A model generated the notes under the pieces. It searched no databases. It had not been told where the DNA came from and saw nothing but the letters and a program-made list of their open reading frames with translations. Positions 25,978-37,917 of a DNA stretch of 64,000 nucleotides are shown one piece after another. This DNA comes from Psilocybe azurescens (taxonomy: Eukaryota > Basidiomycota > Agaricomycetes > Agaricales > Agrocybaceae): NCBI GenBank assembly GCA_023853785.1, contig JAJIRX010000788.1, positions 1 to 64,000 on the forward strand. The letters run 5' to 3'. Positions within the stretch are counted from its first letter, which is position 1, and each line of letters starts with the position of its first letter. A program made the translations under genes and the position numbers.

Positions 25978-27279
25978 ATGGATTATAGAAAGATAGCCAA
26001 GGACGTCTACGCTTTCGCAGAGGCAGAGGCAGAGGCATCGGATTCACTGTCGTGCTTGGTGAAAGAAGCGCTGGAGGTCATCCACCATTGCTTGGACACC
26101 CATGGGTGGGTCTAAAATCAAAAATTCTCAAGAGGAAATGATATAACCAAGCTCCTCGAAGGCCAGACAAAGTCTCTTTAAGCTTCAACGGCGGCAAGGA
26201 TTGTGAGTTACTTTCATTGTGCACGACATGTCTTGCTTCATACATTAACAACTCGTTTTCTCTTGTTACGATGATCTAGGTACCGTTCTGCTCCACTTAT
26301 ATGCAGGTGCTCTTGCACGGAGGCTCAAAGATTCAGAAACCATGAAACCAATTCATGCAATCTACATCCCCGTGCCTTCGCCTTTCCAAGTACTGGAAGA
26401 CTTCATCGACGAAGCAGCCAGGCTATACAACCTCGATTTATTCTCCTCGAAACCTGAAGCCATTGAAGTCGAAAGTGTAGTCACCCCTGCACCACAGGCT
26501 GATGGTTCGAATTACGTCGATGCACCAAAATCAGTTGGAAAAGCAAAAGGAGGCGCGGGAATGCGCGAAGCTCTCGAGATGTATAAGGAGATGTTTCCAC
26601 ATATAACTGCCATCCTCATAGGCACCCGTCGAACGGATCCCCATGGTGGTGAGTCATCCATTACATATCTCTATTATTTAGACTTTACAACGTCCAATTT
26701 CAGCTAAATTGTCGCATCGAAATATGACCGATTCTGGGTGGCCGGTTTTCGAACGTGTCAACCCCATCATTAATTGGTCGTACAACAACGTTTGGGAGTT
26801 TCTACGGCGCTTCAATGTCCCATACTGCTCCCTATACGACGAAGGGTAAGCTTCCCCTTTGAGGCTATGTATCTACATAGCTCAAATATGAATTCAGTTA
26901 TACGTCGCTGGGATCGACATTCAACACATTCCCCAATCCTGCCCTTCTTGTATCCCAATCGCAACCTTCGCCCTCAATAGATGCACCACTAACAGCCTCC
27001 TCAATCCTCACTCCATCGACCACTCTGTCGGAATCCTTACCCACGGCACCGCAGAAAGGCGAAGAATCGCGTTCTCCTGCAGATAATCTTTCACTTTCAC
27101 CTCCCACGGCAGCCACTCACACCCTACTTAACGGTTCTCATTCACCAACTCCATCATTATCCTTATCAGGCGAGTCAACGCCAAAACCGCTCCGCTATCG
27201 CCCCGCCTATGAACTTCAAGATGGCAATTTAGAAAGATCGGGCCGTGGAGCAAGCCTACCACAGATCAAAGCACAGTGA
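25978..27279 (+). CDS. FAD1: FAD synthase (FMN adenylyltransferase)
   Basis: Transfers AMP from ATP to FMN to make FAD; PAPS-reductase-like fold, cytosolic. Starts MDYRKIAKDVYAFAEAEAEA, a fungal N-terminal helix. Exon 2 gives the P-loop-like SLSFNGGKD-CTVLLHLY (intron inside the Cys codon). Then HAIYIPVPSPFQVLEDFIDE, a low-complexity insert, GMREALEMYKEMFPHITAI, the adenylation motif IGTRRTDPHG, AKLSHRNMTDSGWPVFERVN, PIINWSYNNVWEFLRRFNV, PYCSLYDEGYTSLGSTFNT. A serine/proline/threonine-rich stretch of about 90 residues lies before the conserved end RYRPAYELQDGNLERSGR. That insert is longer than in yeast Fad1. Frame clean through five exons. It lies between two GDP-fucose genes on the opposite strand, probably by chance. 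Confidence 0.93.
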
Positions 27280-27548
27280 TAAAGTGCGAACAGTTATCAA
27301 TTATAAATTAGATGTATTTCGAGTTGCCACAAAGTTGTTAACCAATGCGGAATTGCCTAAATGGTACAAGGTCCATTTCATAGTGTTCGAATTATACATA
27401 TGAATATGCTATTTAACGTGCTCTACCTACCTCTATGTGCTTAGTGGGCTATTATATCTTGAAGTTATCATGCATGTGCAAAGTATTCGCACATGCAGAA
27501 CACAGCAAGCAAGCGGGACAGGATCCATCTGATGTCCGAATTATCTTT

Positions 27549-28949
27549 TCACTCTTTCGTTTTGAAGTCCTTCTCACCGGCCTCAACATCTTCCATTCTT
27601 ACGCGTTCATATGAGGAGCGTTTGGAGGGAGTCGAGGAACCTGGCGCAGACTCTTGGTGCTTGACCCAGGTGTAGAGCACCGAGCCTAGAAGGATAATGG
27701 CGATTGAAGAAGCACGGCCGCTTTGATAGCACGAGAATAGATAATAAGAGATACAAGATAAGGAAAGAGGGGCATGAAATGCTACGTACGTGGTGATAAC
27801 GTCGTGGAACAACCACATGCCCAACAGAGACGCTGCCACACCTCTGACGGCCGAGGACACCATGTGGGTGATCGGGGATGTGACTTTAATGGACATTAAA
27901 CTGGCGATGCTCATCATGAATCCAAGGACGCCCTATTCGCGCGATTAATGAGAAGATTGAATCGGATTGGAATGAATTAGCTTACGGTGATAGCTGATCC
28001 CCAGAGGAAAGTCGCGAGGGGGACATCGAACCGGGCTTGGTGACGAGTTCGCTGACGCCGAAGAGCAACTTGATGACATCCATTCCTTCACCAGCCAGAA
28101 CGAGAAGAGGGGCCAACACAATAGCGCTGAGGAGGTTGGTGTACCAAGAAAGGGCGAGTGCACTTCCGCCAACGACATTCAAGCTTTGCTTGATGACTAC
28201 GGAGTGAACAGCGGTGATGGCGGAACTGGCGACTCCAAAGCTGACGCCAACCCAGGAGAGCGGTGTTCCATCGAGGAAGACACCAATGAAGAACCCGAGA
28301 GTGACCACTCCACAGCACAGGAGAATGTTGAGAGATGGGCGGGAGTGCAGGACGAAGAAGGACATGCAGACAGTGAATGGAAGGACCAAACCGCGCGCGA
28401 CCTGGTAAAAAGAGGCATCGACGTATTTGAGGGTATAATTGCTGAAGCTGTAAAAGAAAGATGAGGATTACAACGCCTTATCGTTATCATGAACGGAAGT
28501 ACCTAAGGCCAAATACATTCAAGCCAACCATTGGAATAAGACCTTTGGAGGTTTCGAGGTCGAGGGTGAGCCTGTCTGGCAATAGACGCAGGGCATCAGA
28601 AACCATGAACAGGCCAGCTGCAATGGCAAGCTGGGCCCATAAGAAAAAATAGAGGAGTCGCAGTGGTATTAAGGACCCATTTGTTGCTGCAGATTACTAT
28701 CATTCAACACCTCACACAGTGGGAAGACAGAGAAAGACATACGCCATAACCATCTGCAAGACAGACACGTTGATGAGTATATAAATATGGAGAACCCCAG
28801 GTAAAGCTCACCGCCAGTGCTGCCACGAGATAAAAGGCGACAACGCCCATCTAAATTCCCGTTGAATCAGCGGCACAATGATCATGAATCTTTTGACATA
28901 CCACGAGCGACTTGGATGCTGGCTTCGCTGGTACATTTTGCGGTGCCAT
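27549..28949 (-). CDS. Golgi nucleotide-sugar transporter, GDP-fucose (SLC35C1) type
   Basis: About ten-helix antiporter exchanging nucleotide sugar for GMP across the Golgi membrane. Order: MAPQNVPAKPASKSLV, NKWVLNTTATPLFF, QLAIAAGLFMVSDALRLLP, FSNYTLKYVDASFYQVARG, LVLPFTVCMSFFVL, TLGFFIGVFLDGTPLSWVG, AITAVHSVVIKQSLNVVGG, FMMSIASLMSIKVTSPITHM, VSSAVRGVAASLLGMWLF, and SIAIILLGSVLYTWVKHQE with an acidic tail. The IKVTSPITHMVSS and FFIGV...SWVG blocks are those of GDP-fucose transporters, not of GDP-mannose (GALNK) ones. Breaks at 28018-28022 (G5) and 28644-28649 (A6, two bases) heal by addition. Same strand as the two GDP-fucose synthesis genes, which supports the substrate call; transport assay evidence is lacking. 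Confidence 0.78.
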
Positions 28950-29193
28950 GAGTAAGGAGTGGTATACAAAAAGTGTAAGACTTGGATATCTAGAGAACGG
29001 GTATTATGGAACTAAGGAACAAAAATGAAGCCAGCGAGTTGCTCGAGGTGAAGGAAAAGAAGGCACGGCGTCAAGGATATAGCGAGTGTTCGGTCAAGGA
29101 CACCGTGAGAATTTCAATAAAGTCCGGAGCTTTTACTGTCACGTCGCGTCCGCCAATATCATGACTTGATTTCCAACTACCACTACCCAAACC
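28950..29193. promoter_or_regulatory. Divergent promoter between GDP-fucose-type transporter and MRE11
   Basis: 244 nt between opposite start codons (28949 minus, 29194 plus). Both promoters must be here. Contains ACGGCGTC and CACGTCGCGTCCG GC-rich patches near 29065 and 29140. No defined box assigned. Confidence 0.45.
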
Positions 29194-32163
29194 ATGTCTC
29201 AATCAGAGGGCTTCTCAACGCCACCACCGCCAATAAATGGGATTCAGACAGCCTGTTAGTTATGCGAAGAGTTCAGTGCTCAGAATGTCTTCTAACCAGA
29301 TGTCTTCGTAAGACCCCAATGACACAATCAGAATCATGCTCGCGACAGACAATCACATTGGCTATATGGAACGCGATCCAATAAGGGGTCAGGACTCTAT
29401 CAACACCTTCAAAGAAATATTAGAGCTGGCCGTCAAGCACGACGTGAGTCTGGTCGAAATTTGGCCTTCTAAGAATTGGCTTTGAGGTTTGAATCCAGGT
29501 CGACTTTGTTCTACTTGCCGGAGATCTGTTCCACGAGAACAAGCCTTCAAGAGACTGTCTCTACAAGGTGTCGGCCCTGCTGCGCGAGTTCACCCTGGGG
29601 AGCAAGCCTGTACAGTTGGAGCTTCTGAGCGATCCTTTGGAAGGAAAGGCTGATGGTTTTTCGTATGTCCTGTGCACCTTGTCGTAGCACAGCTCTGATG
29701 TCTGCAGGTTCCCGGCCATAAACTACGAAGATCCGAATCTCAATGTCGCAATACCGGTATTTTCAATACACGGAAATCATGACGACCCTCAAGGGGCTGG
29801 AGCTGCACGTGTTCTTTGTTTATCATACCACATTTACTCAATATGCGACTTAGGAAGGTGCATTATGCGCTCTGGATATTTTGTCAGTATCAGGCCTTGT
29901 CAATTATATGGGAAAGATCGACCTCCCACTCTCTAACGCGGACGCTCCCACAACAGGGATAGCAGTAAGACCAGTACTCCTCCGAAAGGGCAACACGCGT
30001 CTTGGCATGTACGGCATTGGAAACGTCAAAGACCAGAGGATGCACTTTGAGCTTAGAAGCAACCGAGTACGGATGTTCATGCCAACAGACAAAGACAAAT
30101 GGTTCAATATGTTGCTGTTGCATCAAAACAGGTGCGCTAATTACATCGTCTGTCTTATTGCCGTTACTAATTTATTGCTAGAGTCAAACATGGCCCACAA
30201 GAGTTCGTTCCGGAAGGCCTATTTGACGACAATGTCGACTTGGTTGTCTGGGGACACGAACACGACTGCCGCATTATTCCAGAACCAGTAGCAGGCAAAA
30301 ATATTACATCACGCAGCCCGGTTCATCGGTAGCTACATCCCTCGCCGACGGAGAAGCTATCGAAAAGTCGGTCTTTGTCTTCCACGTCAAAGAAAGAAAG
30401 CTTACAATACTGCAGACATGTGGCCTTGCTGCAAATTCAGGGCAAAGAATTCCAGATGACTCCGATTCCTCTTCGAACAGTACGGCCATTTGTGATTGAG
30501 CAGCTTGTTCTGAATGAAGTGGCCGAAGAAGAAAACATTGATCTTAACGATCAGATGTCTATCACCAAATTCCTGAAAGCCAAGGTAAGCTCTATGGCCT
30601 CTGCTGTTATATTTTCACTCACCATGATTATGCAGGTCAATGGCCTAATCGAACAAGCAGACCAGATATGGGATGAAAGAAACGAACGAGCACTGGCAGA
30701 GGGGGAACCAGAACTCCCCAAGACGCTTCCTCTCATCCGTCTAAAGGTAAAGATATCTGAATGTATGCGGCTCCTTTGACGTTAATTAGTCGAATCGTTA
30801 GGTTGATACCACAGGAGTCACAGAAACATCCAACCCCATACGTTTTGGACAGGAATTCCAAGGCCGAGTCGCCAACCCAAGAGACTTGCTCGTGTTCCAT
30901 CGCTCTAAAAAGAGTGCTGCGCGTTCAGGGAAAGTTATCATCGACGAACCGGAACTCAGTATTGACGACCCTAGTCTAACCAACTCCGAGAAGCTGGCCA
31001 AAATACGGGTGGGCACCCTCGTCAAGGAATATTTGGTAGCGCAAGAATTACAGTGCTTGGGTGAAGGCGGAATGTCCGATGCTATCCAGATGTTTGTCGA
31101 GAAAGATGATGCGCATGCTATTCAGTCGTAAGTGATTGACTAGACTGATGCTGACATTCATTTATGATCTGATTGTCTTGGGCAGGCATGTGAGCCTGTC
31201 GTTGAAATCTCTGATCCAGAATTGTCGCGCTACAGAAGATGTTGAGCTGGACGAGGAGGAAGTTGATGATATGGTTTGCACTGCTCAGTTTTCTGCAAGC
31301 AAGATAATGTCTGACCTCCTCACGCCAGCTGGACAAAAGCCAAGCAACAGCAAGAAAAGGAGTATCTGGAAAAATCTCATGCTACAAAAGCGTCAAAATC
31401 TGCAGTTCGTCCGGTCTCATCATGAATGTATGACATAGATAATTGAAAATTTTAAATTAGGGCAAAAGAAAGCAAACGAATCCGATCAGGAATCCGAAGA
31501 CTCTATGCTTATGGATATCGACGTGCCCATTTCTGATTTTGAAGAACCCGATTCCGACGAACCACCTCCGCCTCCGAAGAAGAGGGTCGCTGCGACGACC
31601 AAAGCCAAAGCCAAAGCTCCTGCCAAAGCTCCTGCAAAGAAGGCTCCTGCAAAGGGAAAGGCTAAAAAGAAGTACAAGTAAGCTCTTTGAATTGGTTTCG
31701 CTATGCATCTGTTGACATTGAGTGGCAACTGTAGAGTGACTCCGAAGAAGTGATTGAGCTGGACGATGACGATGATGAAGAGGAGGAGGCACCTAAACCT
31801 GTCAAACGTACTAATCGGCTGGCCATGCTTAGGTGAGATCCTTTTTTTTTTTAGTCTGGAATGGTATCAACGCCGATTTTTTTTTGGCTTTCTTGTATCT
31901 TGCATCTCTAACATCTAACGATACTTATGTATGGCCAGCCAATCCGCCCCGAAGAAAGCACCTGCAAAGAAGAAGGTTATCCCCGCTCCAAAACAAAGCC
32001 AGCTGACGTTTACTCCTGCTGCAAGGTCGTCAAGGACAGCTGCAACCAAGGCCAGAGGCAAGATGGTTGTGAGTTCATTTTACTGCCGTGCATCCTTCTT
32101 CGAACCGTTTCTGATATGGCTTGCGTCTAATAGGTTGATGATGATGACGACGACGACGACTGA
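29194..32163 (+). CDS. MRE11: Double-strand-break repair nuclease MRE11
   Basis: Manganese-dependent nuclease of the MRE11-RAD50-NBS1 complex, acting in break resection, checkpoint signalling and telomere care. Phosphodiesterase motifs in order: [50 protein letters not shown] and [11 protein letters not shown], then [38 protein letters not shown] and the DNA-binding cap region. The C-terminus is long, basic and lysine/proline-rich with acidic patches, ends in a poly-Asp run at 32161, and carries SQLTFTP. About a dozen introns. Breaks at A5 runs 30297-30301 and 31664-31668 heal with one base each. One junction near 31410-31465 stayed unresolved. Divergent from the transporter gene. Confidence 0.93.
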
Positions 32164-33234
32164 TATTATATAGATGGCTAGCTATTGTCCTGATGCTGCA
32201 ATATACCATGCCAATTTTCTTCAAATCTTGTTGCACTTACACACTTTGGACGGCCTTGTTCCCGAAAAGGAAAGTCGCTACTTGCACACTTTTGGAAATA
32301 TTTGCTTTATGTGCCCACTGCCAGTACATCTCACACATTCCTGTTGCTAATTCTGTGAACGATTTTTTCGATATTCTATAGCGTTTACGTGGGTCGGTCT
32401 GCCAGTGCGCGACTAATCGTCACGATAGGCCTCCTGGATAACACGTTGATTACAGAATACGTTTTTCTGGACCTCCGGCTCCGACCTGCCTTGTCGCTGC
32501 TTGGTTACACAGCAAATACAACAACATCATGGTCATTGTTCTTTGCATGACAGTGTGGCATTTTGTTCTTCCTGATTTAGGTCGCGCCTATCATGCTTCT
32601 AACAGAATCTGGCTGACATTCGACCAGGAAGGAGTTGCTTTTATTTCGCAGAACAAATGTCACATCGGTATGTTCCACGGCAACTAAAGATCCACAGTCG
32701 GAAGTTTAGAACAACGACTCTCCTACATATATTACTGTTTTATTCCTAAAATGAAATTGCAACGGCCAAGTTGGGACACTGTGCATCTCAAAGCAGCAGG
32801 TCATTTGACCCATGAACTTGCACACAAGTCGCCTCACAAAAAGGTGCGTCCACGTATCGTTTGTTTGCTGCGACCTTGACTACCTTGTTAGATCATTGCG
32901 ACAGGCCCTTGTAGATAATTCTGATGCTGTGATCCAGAACTTCAACGGTTTTAAGGCAAATAGAGTTCAATGACATCACTCCGGAACGCTTCAGAGAGGC
33001 GAAAGGTATGCTGAAAATAGAATATGACCTGGATCTTTACCTTTCAGACAGACAAAACGACGAGTTGCTATGGATTACTGACGTATGAGCTCGCTCTTGT
33101 TTTCTGTATAAATGCTGGACGTTGTCAGAAATGTTTAAACTATATCGAAACTCGAAGCTGCCAAAAATTATGTACGTATTAAAATCGTATCACTTGAAAA
33201 TCTGAGGACTGACGAGTATGAATCCAGCGTATCT
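32164..33234. other. Intergenic; possible small exons at 32940-33175
   Basis: 1.07 kb between MRE11 and the leucine-repeat gene. On plus, a series of intron-like borders joins FNDITPERFREAK, QNDELLWITD and CLNYIETRSCQKL (32960-33165). These could be upstream exons of the next gene or a remnant. I could not tie them to a family. The rest holds nothing recognised. Confidence 0.3.
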
Positions 33235-34521
33235 ATGTCAGTGCTATATCCTGTCTCTACGCAGTGGCAAAGTGCCTATGGAGCATCCACGACGGACAGC
33301 TGCCTTTACTACGACCAGAACGGCAATTTGAACGTCGAACTCACTATGCATGACGATTTAATTCTTCCAGATTATCGAAAATTAGCTCGGGAGATTCAGA
33401 AAAATCCAAATACCTTAATCAACATTTCGCTCTGGCACTGGCCGCTTATTGAATGGAGCCCAAATCTGCACCACCACTTCTCTCTCCTATATAGCGTTTT
33501 TAATCGTTGGAACACCGCTAGGTTTGACATCCCTATACTGAATTATATAATCAAGAAATTCGATTGGGTGGACGCCGACCACCCCAAGGCGTATTACTTC
33601 ACTAGCCTTACGATTCGAAATATAGGCAAGGCTGGCGACCTGGCACCATCCCTCAACCGCTTGTTAATATCGTTGCTATGCAATCGCAACACAAACGTTC
33701 ACCGTATCGACATCTGCGACTCCGGGTACACCATGCCGCCTCCGAAAGCTCTTGCAAAGATCCCTTTCACCTGGCTGACTAGCATACGATTTTTTGATAC
33801 TCGGTGCTCTGCCGCTCAAGCCCACGAGATACTCCAGAGTGCTCTCGGGATTACCGAATTTTACGCGACAGCTATCACTGGACCCAATCCTGCACCAGAA
33901 GTTTTTGTAGCGGCGTGTCCAAACCTACGCGTTCTGAATATCCAGCTCGACGAATTGGACTTTGACAAGGATAAATTCGGGCACGTTTTTGCATTACTCG
34001 ATAGAATTGCTGCACCGGACTTGGCGGAACTTACCCTTGGGTACGAAAGCGACTGGAATTCCACAAACTTCGCAGAATTCTATGTGGCAGTTCAGCCGCG
34101 TATCGAGAGACTTCATCTCCACAAAATGAGGTTGAACGACGTCCAGCTTATGAACGCTCTCGGTCTCAATCCAGACATCACAGATCTGGTCTTGGATGGC
34201 CAGGAAGATGTGTGGCGAGGTGCACCTCCTCCACTTCTCTTCACAGAGCGGAGTTGTCCTTACTATATGTCTAATCCGAACGGAGAGTACCTGATCCCCA
34301 ACCTGGAAAGGCTTGTGGCGAGAGATAATTGCATACAACAGAGTGGGTGCTTTGGTCAGCTGATTAAGGACCGGTTCAAGAATGATAATCTAGAAGAAAT
34401 TGTCATCTTGGGGGATGTATCAGGGGCGCAGGACTTTGTGGGGAGGACCGCAAAATGTTACAGTACCTTGCATCCAAAGGACTCCGACTTCGATTCCAGG
34501 ACACTCTTCCGGAGACTGTAA
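33235..34521 (+). CDS. Leucine-repeat protein, F-box-associated type (paralog 3)
   Basis: Uninterrupted 428-residue frame from MSVLYPVSTQWQSAYGA to DSRTLFRRL. Irregular leucine-rich units: LINISLWHWPLIEWSPNLHHH, FTSLTIRNIGKAGDLAPSLN, LRVLNIQLDELDFDKDKFG, LAELTLGYESDWNSTNFAEF, RIERLHLHKMRLNDVQLMNAL. The unit order and spacing recall paralogs 1 and 2 (NxxxDWN...F, LxxHxMxLxDxxL). No F-box in this exon; upstream coding exons cannot be excluded. It has a degenerate downstream copy at 35010-36105. Function unknown, likely protein binding. Confidence 0.65.
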   Translation: MSVLYPVSTQWQSAYGASTTDSCLYYDQNGNLNVELTMHDDLILPDYRKLAREIQKNPNTLINISLWHWPLIEWSPNLHHHFSLLYSVFNRWNTARFDIPILNYIIKKFDWVDADHPKAYYFTSLTIRNIGKAGDLAPSLNRLLISLLCNRNTNVHRIDICDSGYTMPPPKALAKIPFTWLTSIRFFDTRCSAAQAHEILQSALGITEFYATAITGPNPAPEVFVAACPNLRVLNIQLDELDFDKDKFGHVFALLDRIAAPDLAELTLGYESDWNSTNFAEFYVAVQPRIERLHLHKMRLNDVQLMNALGLNPDITDLVLDGQEDVWRGAPPPLLFTERSCPYYMSNPNGEYLIPNLERLVARDNCIQQSGCFGQLIKDRFKNDNLEEIVILGDVSGAQDFVGRTAKCYSTLHPKDSDFDSRTLFRRL

Positions 34522-35009
34522 TGTAGAATATCTGTCCTTCCGTTTCTTTTCTCGTAAGGGTAGTATATGGTTTCGTTTAATTTCGTAGCACATGTATGTT
34601 GTATGACAGTAATACTAAGATTTATGGCGATTCCTCTGGGCGAATCTAGAAACGTAGGGGGACTATAAGTAGTAAGCGAATCAACAGAGCAAAGCTTCCA
34701 GCTGTAACCTTATCTACTTTGCAAGTATACCGGGAGGTGCCATATTTACAGTCAGTCTTTGTGAGTTATTAGTGGTAAAAAGCAGAACTGAGGCTCTTTT
34801 ATGATTAGCGCCCGTTCTCGTGTCTGGATTGTAGCGAGATCTGCAAAATCTATTTTTAGATAATATTGTTGTTACACTGCAGACTTTCGGCCATCGTATT
34901 AAGGACGATATCTCCCGTCTGACACCCACAGAACGGTGCATTTTAGCTATTTTTAAAACACTGCAATAGATATACGTATCAAAAGTAAAGACATTTTCCC
35001 TTTATAATG
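34522..35009. other. Intergenic, no gene seen
   Basis: Separates the intact leucine-repeat gene from its degenerate copy. No coding or RNA signal. Confidence 0.4.
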
Positions 35010-36105
35010 TCTTTTGATCGGTAGCACGGAGCTAGGCTTGACATCCCCTTGCTCATTAAACTAATCCATAAAGCTAGATGGGTAAATGCACCTCATCCAC
35101 GAGTTAATCGCTGAACCAGTCTTATGATTCGAGGATCTTGGAAGAGCAGAAGATCTGGCACCATCGGTTTACTGTTTTATTTCGGCGCTGCTTTGTGGAA
35201 GTCAATGTCAAAATGTCCACCGCATTGATATCATTGATTCTGCGAAGGTTATGCTCAACCTTATTTCTCGCCAATCCTATTCCTGGTCCTGAAAAGTATC
35301 TGACCTCACGACACCAGGTGCTCTGCAGCACAAGCCTATAATATCCTCAGAGACACTGCAGCCGGTACATCCGAATTTTAGGTGAGGGCCATCACTGGAC
35401 CCCACCCCACTCCGGACGGCAGACAGCCTCCAGTCCTTATCGGAAGATTCTGAACTTTAGATATTCGGCTCGATGAAGTGGACTACCACCATAGTAGGTC
35501 TGGATCTGTGATGGCTTTGTTATGTAAGATCTCCGTTCCATCCTTGGAAGAGTTTACTCTCCGGTAGGAATAAGATTGGAATTCAAGCTTGGAAAATTTG
35601 ATATTATGAAAAGGCTTCATCTATCAAAGATAAGGATGACTGACGATCAAATGGTTTCCAGTCTTTTTCTCAGCCCAAACGTCACAAATCTCACACTGGA
35701 TGGACATGAGGGTGACTGAAGGAGCCGCACGCAGTGTGCTGCTAATTATCTTTGTAATTGTTAGTTAGGTCTGCATGGGGCCAAGCCCCAATAAACATAA
35801 ATCTACAAGAAAAAAATGAGGGTGACTGGGCAGGCTCATCCCTGCCGCTTCTTTTCACCGGTAAAAGCTGCAAGTATTTTATGATCAGAGATAACGGAGA
35901 TCATCTAATTCCCAACCTGAAATGACTTGTAGTCAGAAATAACTGTGTTGAACCGACTAAGCGTTTTGGAAGTATGGCAACAAATAGGTTCTTATATGGC
36001 GGGCTGGAGGAAATGTTTGTTTTAGGGAAGGGGTCTGTATGAGTCTGGTGTCGAGGGGATTTTGTGTTCGATTCGAGGAAAGAATCCTGGAGACAGTAAC
36101 AAGGG
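35010..36105 (+). pseudogene. Degenerate copy of the 33235-34521 leucine-repeat gene
   Basis: Nucleotide similarity to 33500-34521 runs colinear. GCTAGGCTTGACATCCC matches GCTAGGTTTGACATCCC; GATCTGGCACCATCGGTTTA matches GACCTGGCACCATCCCTCAA; GCCATCACTGGACCC matches GCTATCACTGGACCC; and the end GGAGACAGTAA matches GGAGACTGTAA. Many frame changes and stops, and no frame longer than about 70 codons survives. It lacks the first roughly 270 nt of the parent. It carries a 97-nt insertion at 35719-35815 (separate entry). A tandem duplication that decayed. Confidence 0.8.
35706..35828 (+). mobile_element. Short poly-A retroposon with 13-nt target-site duplication
   Basis: ATGAGGGTGACTG occurs at 35706-35718 and again, exactly, at 35816-35828. 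Between them lie 97 nt that are absent from the parent gene at the equivalent place (34195-34225) and that end in AGAAAAAA. Insert plus A-tail plus direct repeat is the signature of LINE-type target-primed reverse transcription. The insert contains a GGGGCCAAGCCCC stem-loop (35777-35789). It has no coding potential; the source RNA is unidentified (a small structured RNA or a 5'-truncated element are both possible). Confidence 0.75.
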
Positions 36106-36372
36106 AGCTCTTCAGTAAGCTACAACCAATATGTAGGACATGTCCAGGCAGTTGAACACAATCCATTGGCGCTCATATGACTCTCAGTTTCTATTTTTAG
36201 AATTAACGAATAAGCCGAATTTCAAATTTTCGTTGTGCCGTTATAATGCTGTTATAAAATCATAATATGACCTATGTACATATCAAAATATTGTATAAAA
36301 TACGAAGTGAGAGTATAGATGATATTTTCAAGAAGCTATGTATAGCAAAAGTTAAATAGTTCGAAGGAAAAT
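36106..36372. other. AT-rich spacer
   Basis: Very AT-rich (36180-36370) convergent spacer between the pseudogene and the F-box gene. No gene seen. Confidence 0.4.
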
Positions 36373-37610
36373 TTAATTGAGCCTACCAGGTCTATATAGG
36401 CAAAAGCTCGAAAATATTATGCATAGCCAACTCGAAAATAGACACCAGAATAATCGGAGGTAGCTCGTAATCTGAATCATACAGATTATGGCGCCTCCAA
36501 ATTTGAAACTCTCTACCCCCAACATCTGATAACTGGAGCGAACCTCAATGACAACGAGCTCGATGTGCGAGCACTCTGAGAACACAACATTTACTAATGC
36601 CGTGTGGCTGAAATCAGGTTGCGTTGTGTTTGGGGTTGAGATGCCCGTTATTGCGAGTCCTCGTAAACTTGGGATGAACTCGAGGGCTCGTGTTTCAATT
36701 GGCTGGGATAATGGCTGCGAGTTAGACTGCGTGACGGCATAGGGGTGCAAAATCTTACCTGAAAATCTGGAAGGTCAATATACTCGAGATTGTGTAAATG
36801 CTGAACGATGTGCTTAAGCGGCAGCCGCTGTCGTGAATAGGCATACCGTCGTAGGCAAAGGTACTTTAAATGTCCGAGATGTGGTTCAACATGGAAAGAG
36901 AAGATGGGGTCCAAGTATGATTTACCATCTTCGAATAAGCTGGTAGGCTCCCAATCTAAGGCCGTAATATTTCTGCCTCGGAGAAACAACACGATCATTG
37001 CTAAGTTTCCACGTAGAAACTGGAGTTTGGGAGCAATACGGGCGCTGCAAAGATTTAAACTGTCCATAATTTGTCGGAAAATGATGATGTTTGGTTCCAA
37101 TTCAATGCTAAGTCTGAGTAGCCCAGGTTGCGATAACAGAAACTGGAAAAGGACGTTAAACTGACCGATGCCGGACGCATGATGGAAGAAGAAACTTTCG
37201 AGCCGGAAGATGGGAAGTTCAGGCTCCAGCAGCGGGCGTAGCGAATCTTCAAAACATCCGTCTCTGAATTCTTTTAGGTTCACTGTATGTCGCAGTGCCA
37301 GTGTCAGAGTTTTCTGGAGCTCATCCGGGTCCCATTGAAAAGGTCGTGGCAGAACGTAAATGACTTCGACCAATAGCGCATAATGGGGCCTATCCGTGAT
37401 TTTTCTGAAGAAATCAATTTGCGTTCTCCAGTTATAACGGTTCATGCAACGATAAAGAAGCTTCTCTGCGTCGCTATGGGTGGTCCAGCATGTCAAAGTG
37501 AGCGCGTACAAGGTTGATATGTCACCAACGAGATTTTGGATGATAGGTCTCATGAGCTCCACAGGTAGGACAGGGTGGTAATCGATTTCATTCCGTTTGT
37601 CGCGATACAT
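36373..37610 (-). CDS. F-box-like leucine-repeat protein
   Basis: Starts MYRDKRNEIDYHPVLPVELM. The segment HPVLPVELMRPIIQNLVGD followed by LYALTLTCWTTHSDAEKLLY (residues about 13-52) has the F-box pattern of agaricomycete proteins that link substrates to an SCF ubiquitin ligase. It is followed by leucine-rich units to LHNLEYIDLPDFQ. A 45-nt intron (GTAAGA...CTCGCAG) leads to ETRALEFIPSLRGLAITGIS. A break at the A3 run 36506-36508 changes the end. With one base added the tail reads VESFQIWRRHNLYDSDYEL and stops at 36392-36394; as given it continues to 36373. Substrate unknown. Confidence 0.7.
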
Positions 37611-37917
37611 ATCTGAAGATTATAATAGTCGTCATTGAGTGGGCTTCAAGTACTTCGTAACTCAAGAGTCGACGCTAGTTTAGAGAATTTGGACGTACCG
37701 GTATTCGATGTCAGACAGACAAGAGGTAGTATCTATCCTATAACCTTGAGCACAGAACGAAAGACTCAGGAAGGAAGCAGGCCCGTAGCCTTTTATCCCC
37801 ATCCCATGAGGTCACGGTGTCATTCGAACCTGTTATTTTCGTACCTGTTGCGACCCAGCTAATAACGGTGAACAAGATCGAAATTGTTAAGTAATTCCAA
37901 TAATTGTATCTGAGCAC

